Part shown: in pieces, positions 1-10,840 of the stretch | Layout of the letters: the number at the start of each line of letters is the position of its first letter | How positions within the stretch are numbered: the first letter of the stretch is position 1 | Origin: Prochilodus magdalenae | Taxonomy: Eukaryota; Chordata; Actinopteri; Characiformes; Prochilodontidae | Length of the DNA stretch: 64,000 bases | Reading direction: 5' to 3' | NCBI GenBank assembly: GCA_024036415.1 | Contig: JAMWET010003603.1 | Coordinates: 184,501-248,500 of the forward strand | Made by a program: the position numbers and the translations under genes | Notes under the pieces: generated by a model | What the model saw: only the letters and a program-made list of their open reading frames with translations | Databases searched by the model: none | Told to the model about the DNA's origin: nothing

Positions 1-789
1 GCACATCACATAAAAGGCACCATCCTCGAGGTTTGCGATGGAGTTGCTGTGGGTGGATTGGGCTGATCAAGTCCTGGGCTAAATTTAGTTCCTAGTCCAG
101 TCACATGAAGTTGGAAGTGATTTTCATCAACTATTGCTGACACAACTGGGGGGGGCATGCAGGGATCAGTCTGGTGTATCTATTCTAATCCTTTATTCAG
201 ATTTAAAAAGTATAAAGATAAAATACAAATTATTCATCTTTCTTTTTACTGTGGTCACCACAGGTTCTTTACTATTAGCAAGTTTACACAGCAAGTTCTA
301 TGCTGCTAGACCATGATTCCACCTTGGAAACCTCCCATGCAAGTTGGTGGGATTCCAGCACCGGCCTATATGTTATGCAAGCCCACACTCAGGCAGCAGA
401 AAGCCAAGAGCGCTCTCCACACTCGAGTGCTGTATTTACGTCAGAGATAGCAAGGCAGCTATAAGGGACCTGAGAGCCATGAGCCTGGCCAGTACCGGCT
501 GCTACTCTTTATTGTTCGAGAGAGGTTTGGCATGCTAAAGTAAACAAGCCTGTGTATGAATATGCTCAGGGAGGACAAATGATCGCCTACAGCTGACAAT
601 ATATAGACATAATTAATAATAGGACACACTGGAGTGGTGCTTTTATCCTTCAGAGTAGTTGCATTCTTTATTGGACTGCTGTTATATATTCAGTAATTGT
701 TGTAGAAAAATAGGCTAATGCAAAAAAAAATTGGAACATTGCTGTGACAATCTGATTGCATTCAGCCAGAAGAACATGTGTGAGGTCAG
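1..789. other. Unassigned sequence
   Basis: I recognise no gene or repeat here. The short open frames at 134-316 and 344-538 have no family motif, no splice context that I can defend, and ordinary composition. They are most likely chance frames. Confidence 0.5.
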
Positions 790-1145
790 GTACTGAAGTT
801 GGGACTACGAGTTGTAGACACCCCAACTCATCCAGTCCGAATTCAAATGAAGCTCCATCGTTCCAGAGAATCCAGTGGTGGGGGCTTCACACCCTTCCAG
901 CTGTTATAAAGGATCTTATTCAGTGACACTGGCTTGGTGCCGGTGTGAGTGGATCAGACACAACAGTGCCGCTGGAGTGTTTAGACACTGTGTCCACACA
1001 CTGTCCACTCTATTAGACCCCCAAACCTATTGGTCTCCTGTACAACTACTAAAGTGCCCCTATAGAGCAATGGAGCTAATGAAATAGACCATAAGTTTAG
1101 ATACAAGGAGGGGTTCCTAATAAAAGAGCTCAGTGAGTGGAGAGC
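790..1145 (+). repeat. R1 interspersed repeat, copy 1 (diverged)
   Basis: This copy shares the order of blocks seen in the other R1 copies (20.7, 45.3 and 58.2 kb): a GAGTGGATCAGACAC block, a CTGGAGTGTTTA block, then the 3' series of tacaactactaaagtgc, a GGAGCTAAT-type block, GATACAAGGAGG and CCTAATAAA. The middle of the family is deleted, because the GAAGAACAGG block is missing. The open frame at 875-1087 is only a translation of this repeat. I recall similar sequence being abundant in otophysan fish genomes, but I cannot name the superfamily. Confidence 0.55.
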
Positions 1146-2149
1146 TCCAGATTATCTATTAAACAATATGATTTTTGAATATTTAAGGACATGGTTTAAG
1201 GCGGTTTCGTAAGAATGACCCACCTGTGTCAGCAAAGGACACACCTTAAACTAGCTAAAATCAGCGACATTCTGTCTGGATACACAATATAGCATGCAGT
1301 CAAATTCAGAGGTTTAACATCCAGATGAAATCCCACATTTAGTTGATTTGCTACGTGAAAATGACAAAAACAGCACAATTTCCCTGAATTAAGTGTGTTC
1401 TCTGCAGAAGATGTGCCAAACTACAACCATGTCATTTGACCAGACGCACTCAAGCTTTTGCATACGCCTGTGTATACTGTAGTAGCTCCAGACATGATGC
1501 ACTTGTGTGCAGCTGGAAGGAGCAGCAGGGGGGATTGTCCTCCTGTTTTGGAAGCAGCATTTGTGCCTGTCCATTTCAGGATATCTTTGTGATTAGTTAA
1601 GTGAGTGTCTTAAAATAGAGGCTGATTAAACCGAACTGGTTGTGTTTGTACGTGCAGGTTGACGCGCACGGTATAAAGCATGTGAGCAACACACATACTT
1701 GACTGCAAGCTTCGAGGCCAGGCCTTACACCAACTGCGCCCAAGAAACAGTGGCACCAAAGACGCAAGCAAGCATGCACAGAACAAGCACTACTGGGCAT
1801 AATGTACAGCACATCTACACAAAATACCCCATAACCTGCACCACCTACTGAACTCTCTATATACTCTATACTATATAACCAGTTTGGCATGTACCACAAA
1901 AAAGTATGGAGGGTCAGGTTATCATGCAACTACTGAGGAACCTGCAAAATGTGAATTATGGTCAAATAGAAAATCCAGCCTTTGCAAAGGAGGATGGTAA
2001 AAGAGGCCAATTCCAAAATCCTAAACGCTATGTAAAAGCCCTCATCCTAAAAGGCTCCCAAAAATAATTCCCCACCCCAAAACTTGCTATCAGCCAGGTC
2101 AAGTTACCAGAGCAGCAGGAAACAGCAGCAGCAGCAGCTGTGGTGAACT
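1146..2149. other. Unassigned sequence
   Basis: I see no recognisable gene or repeat. The minus-strand open frames at 1389-1574 and 1597-1929 lack family motifs and look like chance frames. Confidence 0.45.
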
Positions 2150-2620
2150 ATACATGCAGAAATGTGCTGTTCCAGACTGTGAAGAGGATGTTGGCACTTC
2201 GCATACACTTCCTAAGGAACCGAACTGTCAGAGGGAAGGACTGATGCACTATTAGAATAGGCTGGAACTGGCTTCCTACAGTATTTGCCATCTTCTTAAT
2301 CGATTCCTCTGCTCCACCTAAAATGCTGCAGAATGCAACTGCAACACCTTTTAAGGTGGAATAGCAAAACAATCTGGGGAACAAACAGCCAATTTCAGCT
2401 CATTTGCATATTTACAAGCAGCGAGGAGAAAAGAAACAGCTCCAAAGAGAAGCCTGTAGGTAGCAGCCATGCTGTGTGATTGCATCAGATCATCTTAAAT
2501 TGAGAGGTTCATAGTGATGAACAACTTTGATCTACTGTGTTCATGTCCAGGTGAAAAGTGAGTATCTATTATGGATAACATTAGCTACTAGCATTAGCTC
2601 CAAGTAACTATCATAGCTAA
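2150..2620 (+). repeat. THAP-like repeat family, copy 1, 5' part
   Basis: Translating from the ATG at 2156 gives MQKCAVPDCEEDVGTSHTLP followed by KEPNCQ, then a stop after about 30 residues. The C-x4-C spacing followed by an H-x-x-P-K block resembles the start of a THAP zinc finger, the C2CH DNA-binding domain found in P-type transposases and many vertebrate proteins. The same block recurs at 15.08 kb (+) and about 40.1 kb (-), so it belongs to a dispersed element and not to a host gene. Downstream, the ACATTAGCTACTAGCATTAG block (2579-2598) also recurs at 15.57 kb. The frame is broken, so this is a fossil. The THAP assignment rests on motif reading only. Confidence 0.45.
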
Positions 2621-2648
2621 CTAGATATAGATAGATAGATAGATAGAC

Positions 2649-2695
<47 letters not shown>

Positions 2696-2815
2696 TTTAT
2701 TAAGCCCAGTGGAAAAGTCACATATTGCAGTAGCCCAAGTACAGTAAAGAACAATAATAGAATAAAGAAAATTTACATAAATAAAGAGAAGAAGAAGAAA
2801 AAGAGGTACTCTAAT
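2621..2815 (-). repeat. LINE 3' tail ending in (GATA)n
   Basis: Read on the minus strand this is a 3' untranslated tail: ...ACTTTTCCACTGGGCTTAATAAAATT followed by (TATC)n, with the (GATA)n tract at about 2626-2692 on the plus strand. This tail-plus-tetranucleotide arrangement is typical of fish non-LTR retrotransposons and is also seen in plus orientation at about 42.15-42.30 kb. It lies inside the THAP-like repeat (between 2620 and about 3030), so it probably inserted into that older element. Confidence 0.6.
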
Positions 2816-2845
2816 GATAATAATAATAATAATAATAATAATATT
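2816..2845. repeat. (AAT)n microsatellite
   Basis: About nine copies of a TAA/ATA trinucleotide lie directly at the inner end of the LINE tail. Confidence 0.9.
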
Positions 2846-3029
2846 AAGCACCACTATGAGTGGGATGAAAGTCTAATGGTCTAATATGCTATGAAAGGTT
2901 GGTGACTATGTAAAGTATACTGCCTTGAAAGTATCATTACCATGGAGACCGCATGTACAATAATAAAAGCATAAAGCAAAAATATATTGCAGGAGAAGAG
3001 TGCAGCTGTGTATTTCCACATTCACAAGT

Positions 3030-3356
3030 CATCTAAAACCGTCCAATCAGAAAGCCAGATGACAGTGGCGGGTAGCTATACACTGTAAACAGCAGTACAG
3101 ACGGTATACTAAATAGCTAAGCTTATTTACAGAGGCTCAGTTTATTTAGTCCCTTTCCACATGTTGCGTCTGTGTGATCATCGCAGCCAATCAGAGTGAA
3201 GCCCACCTAGTTATTCATGAACAAACCAAAAACAGCTCATTTCTCACATACCAGAACATCAGAGGACTATTTACTACCTACCTATGAATCTGCTTCTAGT
3301 ATCGACATCATGATATCCACACGTCTTGGTTATTTAACATAACATATCATGCAGCC
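3030..3356 (+). repeat. THAP-like repeat family, copy 1, 3' part
   Basis: The blocks GCTTATTTACAGAGGCT, CCACATGTTGC, TGTGTGATCAT and CCAATCAGAG are shared with copy 2 (15.64-15.78 kb) and, reversed, with copy 3 (about 39.6-39.75 kb). The 3' end reads ...ATCATGCAGCCCTA, the complement of a TAGGGCTGCA-type terminus common on fish DNA transposons. Confidence 0.5.
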
Positions 3357-3360
3357 CTAA

Positions 3361-4515
3361 GCCTTTAGGCTTTGGACAGATATGCAAGCTCTCTCTCGCT
3401 CTCCCAGCCCCCCCACCTCTCCCCCTCTACTTCATGTATCTGCTGATTATACATCAAAGGCCATGGAAGAGACAGGGCCAGAGGGTAAAATCAGGGGGAA
3501 AAAAGCAGCATTAAGATACATGCAGGCAGTGGTGTTATTAATCATCCGCCTATTGATTTGGTCATCAGCAGACGTGAGCGTGAGCAGGCCTGACACAGAC
3601 GCCACGTTTCCTTCCTCTTTTGATCCTGTTTCTGTTCCTCGGCCAGGACCAACTGCTGCTCCAGCTTTTACAGGATCAAAAGGCATAAACTGCTTTAGCC
3701 CTCATTCTGCACTATTCGCTAATAAGGTATCCGCGACGGAAAGAAGCGTCGAGGCCCATTAATATTATCTTCCCCCGTGAGCCTCTCTTCACCCAAACAC
3801 GCACACCTGCGGACACTCTCCTGCAAGTCTGTGAAAACATCAATACGATTCATTTTTAACAGGTGCATGTATGGAATACATTTTCATCCATTTTAACAGC
3901 ATGTTAATAAACCGATGTATTCACGGACCGGCCACACGTACAACCCACCCGCTCCCCAGCCCCCCACCTCTCCCTGCACATGCCATGTCACCACAGATAT
4001 TCAAATAAAGGAAATGAGCGAGACTTTAATACACTGCACTGAAATTAAAGCAGCAGTTCTCAACTTTTCATTATTTTTCAGACCCGTTTTCATTAAGAGG
4101 ACAAGTTCATTCATTTCCCAGCAGAGAAAAATCACCAGCTTGGGAACAGAAACAAACTCCAGTAAATATTCCAGAGCTCAGTTGTAAAGCCTGCTGTTAA
4201 TGGACTTGGAACGACAAGTGTGGCCATTAAGACGAAACAATAAACTGTTTAATAACTTCTTAACAGTTTTTCATTAGTCTTTCACCACACAGGCTCAATC
4301 ATGACACTTTCACTCACTGTCATAGAAACAACCACGATGAACAAGTCAAACGTCTTTTTAGCTCACTGTATGCAGCTAATAAAGTACCAGCCTAAAGTGG
4401 CCATATTAGCTAAATAGCCATCTTGCTTCTTAGCCAGCACTTCTATAGTCAGACAGAATCTTTCAAAGGTGCACTTTCTCATTACGAGTCATTCTGTTAG
4501 CGTGGAAGCTATATA
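3361..4515. other. Unassigned sequence; low-copy by eye
   Basis: I find no transposon hallmark here. The 126-codon frame at 3382-3762 is matched by a 79-codon frame on the opposite strand and has no recognised domain, so I do not call it a gene. The part around 3470-3625 is balanced in composition and free of simple repeats. It could be conserved noncoding sequence, but nothing within the window shows that. Confidence 0.4.
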
Positions 4516-5098
4516 CACTCATCATCCAAAAAAAGGTTTCACAGGTAACTGCCCCCAGAAGGAATCAACCGGCAGGAATGAAACTTGGTGGGTAGGTTTG
4601 ACATAGTGAGACGTGCAAATGGTTCAAGTTTCATGCTCGGGCATTGACGGGCCTTATTGCTGCACCTGACTGGGCCACAAGCCACGGGTGCAGACATTCA
4701 GCAACAACTGCCCTTAACACTACATCAATGTCGGCAATGACTGCAATGGTGTCGTGCCAGACCATCATGGAGTGACTCAGAATGACGGTGGGTCATCTTC
4801 AGCGACGAGTCCCCCATGTGGGTAGGCACCGTGGTCAGTGCCAAGACGAGTGGTTTGTTGTCACGTGTCACACGTCCAGAAAGCCTGGGGTCACTCCACC
4901 TCCACCCCTACCGCACCTTCTGCAGGAACTGTGTGAGAATGTTTAAGCTGCTTGGGATGGATTATCACAGGACACCATTAGGAACCTCTACAAGTCCATC
5001 CCGAAACGTATGACAGGTTGCGTGAGCAGACACGGCGGCCTGACGCCATACTGAGTGACACTACTTCTGTATGTCTTCCTTCCCAGCAGCACAGCAAT
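4516..5098 (+). mobile_element. Tc1-A family element, copy 1 (non-autonomous, degenerate)
   Basis: The 5' end carries AACTGCCCCCAGAAGGA, the counterpart of CTTCTGGGTGCAGTTC at the 3' end of copy 3 (10.8 kb). Inside are pieces of a Tc1-like transposase: a region equivalent to FSDESRF around 4797-4815, then the C-terminal stretch, where the reading LQELCEN..AAWDGLSQDTIRNLY (as in copy 3) can be followed with frame breaks at about 4925-5000. The catalytic second Asp and Glu region is absent. The same shortened organisation is seen at 6.9, 10.5 and 41.8 kb, so the family probably spread as a deletion derivative. The 3' end dissolves into an (AC)n tract. Confidence 0.7.
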
Positions 5099-5109
5099 CC
5101 CACACTTCC

Positions 5110-5111
<2 letters not shown>

Positions 5112-5193
<82 letters not shown>
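5112..5193. repeat. (AC)n microsatellite, 82 bp
   Basis: Uninterrupted (AC)41. It abuts Tc1-A copy 1 in place of that element's expected 3' inverted repeat. The open frames of repeated T-H or C-V residues on both strands are artefacts of the repeat. Confidence 0.97.
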
Positions 5194-5195
<2 letters not shown>

Positions 5196-5974
5196 TAGTC
5201 TACATTCAAAGTCCCAAAAGTGTTTCACTGACGTGAAACCAATTCTGTAGAACGATACTCATCATGACTGTAGTTATAGCTCTAATGTCCTATGATGTCT
5301 CAATGAACGCAGGTGGAAAATTACCGCAGCCAACTTAATTGTGACTAAGAACATGATTAAAAACATATTATCTCAGATTACGTTCTCATGGCTCATTAGA
5401 TAAGCAACTACAACAGAATTTTAACAAAAGACAAAAACCAAAAACACCGGTGAGTTTTAGTGATTACCTGAGTGCTGAAATATTTAAGCTTCTTCCACTG
5501 TTTGTTTAATCCAAAGTTCTAATTAAACATTTCACTGTTATTATTTTAGAGAACTAGCTTAATGTTTGTCTTCCCGTATCCACAGCAGGGGAAATATACG
5601 GTGAAGCTGGAAATACCATATTTACAATGTAACTATATTTGAGGACACTTGTCAACATATTGACAACTTTATATTTCTACAAGGGCTAATTTATGTCTGA
5701 GCTTCTGTTTTGCAATGGAGGTTTGGTTCCCCTGGCTGCTGTTATAAATGGCTGGAGAGTCATTCTGCTTCGCAGAGGTTCTCACACACAGATCTCTACG
5801 TTCTAAAAGTGTCTTGAATTTACTGCTGGTGAAATGTGAAATTTAACCCTTATAAGCCATATATCCGGTCAGCAATCACCAAAGCAACTGCAACTTCAAA
5901 CAAATTACTTCTCTCTCACAGCTCAAACATTTCAAAAGACAATGTAAACCAATTGTTAGAGTTTCATGATTACA
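5194..5974. other. Unassigned AT-rich sequence
   Basis: I see no gene or recognised repeat in this stretch. Confidence 0.5.
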
Positions 5975-6030
5975 CAGTTTCGTTATACTGTACATCCTGT
6001 GTTGGTATAATGACAAAGTTGAACTGAATG
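5975..6030 (+). repeat. LINE-like 3' tail fragment
   Basis: The stretch CGTTATACTGTACA...TTGGTATAATGACAAAG is a near-match, in the opposite orientation, to 27.19-27.24 kb, where it forms the 3' tail of a LINE-like repeat ending in a short ATTCA-type tract. Confidence 0.5.
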
Positions 6031-6704
6031 ACTTATGCGGACATTACAGCACATGATGACAGCAAAAATCCTTGACTTCATAGAGAAAAAGGACCATGAG
6101 CCTTGAATGGCCAACGCTATCAACCATAGACAGCTGCTTCTCAAACAGCAGCACCGGTCTCCGCACGCTAGTGCATCAGGCACGTCTACACTTTGGAGGG
6201 ACTTTAAAGAGAAGCTGGCAGAAAATCCTCAAGAGGAAATAAAACAGCATACCTAACGGTCCTAGTGGCAGTGTAAAGTGAGTAAGTGGAAGCACAGGCT
6301 AAAAGTTAGAAGATTGATTGTTCAAGCTTGTCCATTACCTTTGCAGACAGAGCTTTGGGTGGATGATTGATGCCTCACAGGTGGTGACGGGAATGTTTGG
6401 AGCTTCCTCTGCCCTTCTGGAAACGAAGTGTCTGCTGCTCACCAGACCAGATGAAAAGCCAAGCAACAGATATCTGCTGTGATAGAAACAAACAGAAAAG
6501 AAAAACAAATTGGAATAGCTTTGGAACACTGCGGTACTCGCCTGCTATAGCTTTCTGATGGAACCCACCTGTTATCACCCAATATCACCAGCCAACTCTA
6601 CAACAAATAGAAACCAACAATTCTAGACTTGTAGTCTAAGCAAATTTATACTATGAATACACACATACACACACACACACCCCATCATCATCATCCTCAC
6701 CATC
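6031..6704. other. Unassigned sequence
   Basis: I recognise no gene. A short CA tract occurs near 6660-6680. Confidence 0.45.
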
Positions 6705-7060
6705 ATCAACAGTCGCATGCACCAAGAAGGAAGTGTCTGATCGCAATGTTACTAGGGAAGATAAATGTTACCAGGATCAATAACTGATGATACATTTAGA
6801 CTGATATGGGAATTATTCATTGAGCCACGCATACAGAAGTCTGTCTCTCAGTATGGTGACGCGCCACCGTGTTTGCTAACACAACATGCCAGACGTCTCG
6901 GTATGGAGCTGTAGAGGTTCCTAATGGTGTCCTGTGATAATCCATCCCATGCAGCTTGAATATTCTCACACAGTGCCTGCAGATTGTGCGGTAGGGGTGG
7001 AGGTGGACTGACACCAGGCCCTCTGGACGTTCACTAAGGATGCACATTGCTCAGTAAATA
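6705..7060 (-). mobile_element. Tc1-A family element, copy 2 (3' half)
   Basis: On the minus strand this reads the same C-terminal transposase remnant as copies 1, 3 and 5: CACCTCCACCCCTACCGCAC, CTGCAGGCACTGTGTGAG, GATTATCACAGGACACC, then a stop and a UTR matching 10.70-10.78 kb (TTATTGATCCTGGTAAC-type block). The GCATGCACCAAGAAGGA motif at about 6714 corresponds to the GCACCCAGAAGGA inverted-repeat core. The 5' half is missing, and several frameshifts rule out function. Confidence 0.7.
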
Positions 7061-7191
7061 ATAACCATCAGATGATCAGCCAAGCCAGAGCATAAATAGC
7101 ACTTTAATATAAAAATGTGTTGGGGGAAATCTGGGGGAGTCAGTTTAAAAGGGCTTGATGAGCTGATAAAATTAATAATAATATTATCAGA

Positions 7192-7290
7192 AGCCGAATC
7201 GGAATCCAAGTATGTTGGCACACACAAGGAATTTGGTTTCAGCAGTTTGTGTCTTTCTAGAACTGTACCAATATACACATAACTGACTGA
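7192..7290 (-). repeat. LINE 3' tail flanking the 73-bp array (array 1)
   Basis: On the minus strand this reads ...TGTATATTGGTAC..CTAGAAAGACAC..AACTGCTGAAACC, AAATTCCTTGTGTGTG, CCAACATACTTGG, then an ATTCCGATTC tract. The same series, in the same order, lies on the plus strand at 48.25-48.35 kb directly beside the second 73-bp array. AAATTCCTTGTGTGT...CATACTTGG...GATTC is the usual type of fish LINE 3' end. Confidence 0.7.
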
Positions 7291-8715
7291 CAGTTCACAA
7301 TATACACAACAACGCCACATACACAATACATACACACACTGTACAATATACACTCTACACAGTATACACCATATAGACAACGACTCTACATATACACCAT
7401 ACATACAGACACTGTACAATATACACTCTACACAGCATACACCATATACACACCGACTCCACATATACACGATACATACAGACACTGTACAATATACACT
7501 CTACACAGTATACACCATATACACAATACATACAGACACTGTACAGTATACTCTACACAGTATACACCATGTACATAACCACTCCACATATACACACTAC
7601 ATACAGACACTGTACAATATACACTCTACACAGCATACACCATATACACAACCACTCCACATATACACAATACATACAGACACTGTACAACATACACTCT
7701 ACACAGTATACACCATATACACAACCACTCCACATATACACAATACATACAGACACTGTACAATATACACTCTACACAGTATACACCATATACACAACCA
7801 CTCCACATATACACAATACATACAGACACTGTACAACATACACTCTACACAGTATACACCATATACACACCCACTCCACATATACACAATACATACAGAC
7901 ACCGTACAATATACACTCTACACTCTACACAGTATACACCATATACACAACCACTCCACATATACACAATACATACAGACACTGTACAACATACACTCTA
8001 CACAGTATACACCATATACACAACCACTCCACATATACACAATACATACAGACACTGTACAATATACACTCTACACAGTATACACCATATACACAATGAC
8101 CCCACATATACACAATACATACAAACACTGTACAATATACACTATACACAACAACTCCACATATACACAATACATACAGACACTGTACAATATACACTCT
8201 ACACAGTATACACCATATACACAACCACTCCACAGATACACAATACATACAAACACCGTACAATATACACTCTACACAGTATACACCATATACACAACAA
8301 CTCCACATATACACAATACATACAGACACTGTACAATATACACTCTACACAGTGTACACCATATACACAACCACTCCACAGATACACAATACATACAGAC
8401 ACTGTACAATATACACTACACGGTATACACACTATACACAACCACTCCACATATACACAATACATAAAGACACCGTACAGTATACACTCTACACAGTGTA
8501 CACCATATACACAACAGCTCCACATATACACAATACATACAAACACCATACAATATACACTCTACACAGTATACACCATATACACAACCACTCCACATAT
8601 ACACAATACATACACACACTGTACAACAAACACTCATACACTCTACACTGTACAATAAACACTCATACACTCTACACTGTATACACCATATACACAACGA
8701 CTTATACACATATAC
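7291..8715 (-). repeat. 73-bp minisatellite, array 1 (about 19 units)
   Basis: A unit of 73 bp (ACATACAGACACTGTACAAT ... ACTCCACATATACACAAT) repeats roughly 19 times with few substitutions. Some units are shortened, for example near 7493-7560, 8125-8160 and 8400-8440. The strand is set by the LINE tail at its left edge, which would make the array part of the 3' region of a minus-strand LINE. All open frames here on both strands are frame-cycling translations of the unit (73 is not a multiple of 3). The right edge is cut by a SINE fragment. Confidence 0.93.
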
Positions 8716-8792
8716 ACAGCACAGCATAGTCACCCAGACGGGGAATCAAACCCCAGTATCCTACAGTGGTGTTATCGAGTGAGCCACACCAA
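8716..8792 (-). repeat. SINE1 fragment
   Basis: On the minus strand it holds the promoter part of the tRNA-derived SINE1: a GGTTTGATTCCCCGTCTGGG box-B region preceded by a GTGGCTCACTCGATAACACC box-A region. It begins exactly where the 73-bp array stops, so its insertion or a later deletion may have truncated the array's host element. Confidence 0.65.
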
Positions 8793-10241
8793 ATACCAAC
8801 TGAGTTACTGATAAATACTGTTTGTTTCTTATGTGGCTCTTTATAGGTCTGCTATGTCTTAGAATGACAGACAGAGCAAACTGTTAAAGGAGGGGAGCAC
8901 TGGGGAGTCAGATGCGACTGTGTGGATATTGTAAATGGTTTACATGGCTCACGGATCAGGCAGGAGGTCCCTGTTTGCAGAATTTTAGGGCCCCAGGGAG
9001 GTCAGGACCGGCTCAGGTTTTCAGTTTTGTAGATATGGCTCAGGGGATCAGTCACTACCTTACAAAGGGGGAGGTTTTTATGAAATGAAAACCGGGAGGT
9101 TGAATTTTTCTGTCTCTGGTTGTGGGCTGTATGAAAGAAAATGAAAACAGTAGTTTAGGTTGATTTGATTTTAAACAACAAGGGATTGCTTTTGTGCTGT
9201 GTTTAACTAAATGGTGGACCAGCCACTAAACTGGTCATATCCTTCAATTATATAACTACTTAAACTGTTTGCTTGAGCCAGTTGAAGACATGGTGCATGT
9301 GTGTGCACATGATCAGGATGGTACTACCTCCGCCTCATTTTGAACCTTGATTTTGGCTCCCAATCAAGAAAACAGTTTACAAAAGGCAAAACAACAAACC
9401 TAGAATAAAATAATAGCAAAGCATATACTGTCTTTCAGGGGTCCCAAAATAAACAAGAACCAGGAAAAGCTCTTTATTAAACTAAAAAGACTGTCCCTTG
9501 CCAATATGTGGCAAACAACAGCATTTAAATGACTTCCCTCCAGCTCGGTTTCCTACTATAATGGAGACGACTCTGAGAATAAAAAACATGCATTATGACC
9601 ATTAAAGTGCCAAAAAAAAAATCAATTTCAGTCAATATTATTTGTGACGGAGATTATGAAACCCAAGGCACCATCCTCTTTTTAGCTTTAAATCTTCAAT
9701 ATTCAGCCTCATAACAACATCTGGATAAGACAGAGCAGAGGAACCGCTTGGAAGCTATAGTGCCGTGGCCAATAAGCCAATAACTGCAGTACTGATCTTG
9801 GTAAACGGGGGGGAACCTCTGCTTGAACACCAGTAGTGGACCTCACGTTTTATCTTCAAACACACCAGGAAAACCAATTTCTCCTACTTGAATAGTTACT
9901 CTCCTGCTATTGTACTCCATGCTCCATCTTTCTATCCAAGCTGGGCAAACCTTGCTCCCTCACTACTCAAACACACCCAATGAGATTAACTGAATCCTGA
10001 CTGGCAGTTTTACATATTTAATTTAATTACTGTGTTGTGTCTGTCGTCAGTGCTGGCTTTCTGTCATATTAAATACCTTCTTTACACAGGCAAGTTTGCA
10101 CTGCCTCGACTGACAACCACACACACAGTAAAGTAAATTGTTTCTTTCTTTCTGTGGATTGGGCCTAGTTTCATACACTCAGCTCACAGTGTTACTTGTA
10201 CAACTGTACACAGTAAGGACACCTTCACAGAGAGTGGCAAT
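8793..10241. other. Unassigned sequence
   Basis: I see no gene, RNA or recognisable repeat in this stretch. Confidence 0.5.
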
Positions 10242-10840
10242 ATGATGACATGTTCTGGCTGTTGTGATAAATTCCATCATTTCTGTACTTTTCTAGAACA
10301 CGTGCCTGTATCACAAAACGACCAACATCCACTCATCAACAGAATCGCTCCCCAAATAGCTGCACTGTCATGGAATGACATCTTCAGTGACGAGTCCCGC
10401 TTTTGTCTTTGTGGAGACGACCAACGAATCTGTGTGTGATGGCAAAGTGGTCAGCGCCAAGATGTGCATTTTTCTGCCTCATGTCACACGTCCAGAAGGC
10501 CTAGCGTCACGCCACCTCCACCCCTACCGCACAAATCTGCAGGAACTGTGTGAGGATATTCAAGCTGCATGGGATGGATTATCAGAGGACACCATTAGGA
10601 ACCTCTACAGCTCCAGGCTGAGATGTCAGGCATGTTGCATTAGTAAACATGGTGTCCCAACACCACACTGTGAGACACTACCTCTATCACTACTTCTGTA
10701 TGTGTAGCTCAATAAATATTGATCATATCAGTCTAAATTTATCATCAGTTATTGATCCTGGTAACCTTTACCTTTCTTCCCAACACCACTGCAACTCCAC
10801 ACCTCCTTCTGGGTGCAGTTCTTCTGACTATTTGTTTATA
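10242..10840 (+). mobile_element. Tc1-A family element, copy 3 (best preserved 3' part)
   Basis: The first frame ends with WNDIFSDESRFCLCGDDQRI. The SDE block carries the first catalytic Asp of the Tc1/mariner DDE triad. A stop follows. A second frame gives ...NLQELCEDIQAAWDGLSEDT and IRNLYSS, the C-terminal tail of Tc1-like transposases. The intervening part, which should contain the second Asp and the Glu, is missing. An AATAAA lies at about 10711. The right end, CTTCTGGGTGCAGTTC (10809-10824), is the family's inverted repeat. This copy is non-functional; it belongs to the same deletion subfamily as copies 1, 2 and 5. Confidence 0.75.

Noticed and set aside
3382..3762. 126-codon frame as a host gene
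   Set aside because: An overlapping frame on the opposite strand, no domain, no signal or repeat pattern of a known protein, and no defensible splice sites.
7291..8715. Satellite/centromeric array
   Set aside because: The array is short, and its link to a LINE tail at both loci fits a retrotransposon-borne minisatellite better.
7569..8729. Long open frames (up to 176 codons) rich in Tyr, Thr, His or Cys, Val
   Set aside because: They are frame-cycling translations of the 73-bp tandem unit. They occur in several frames on both strands and again in array 2.
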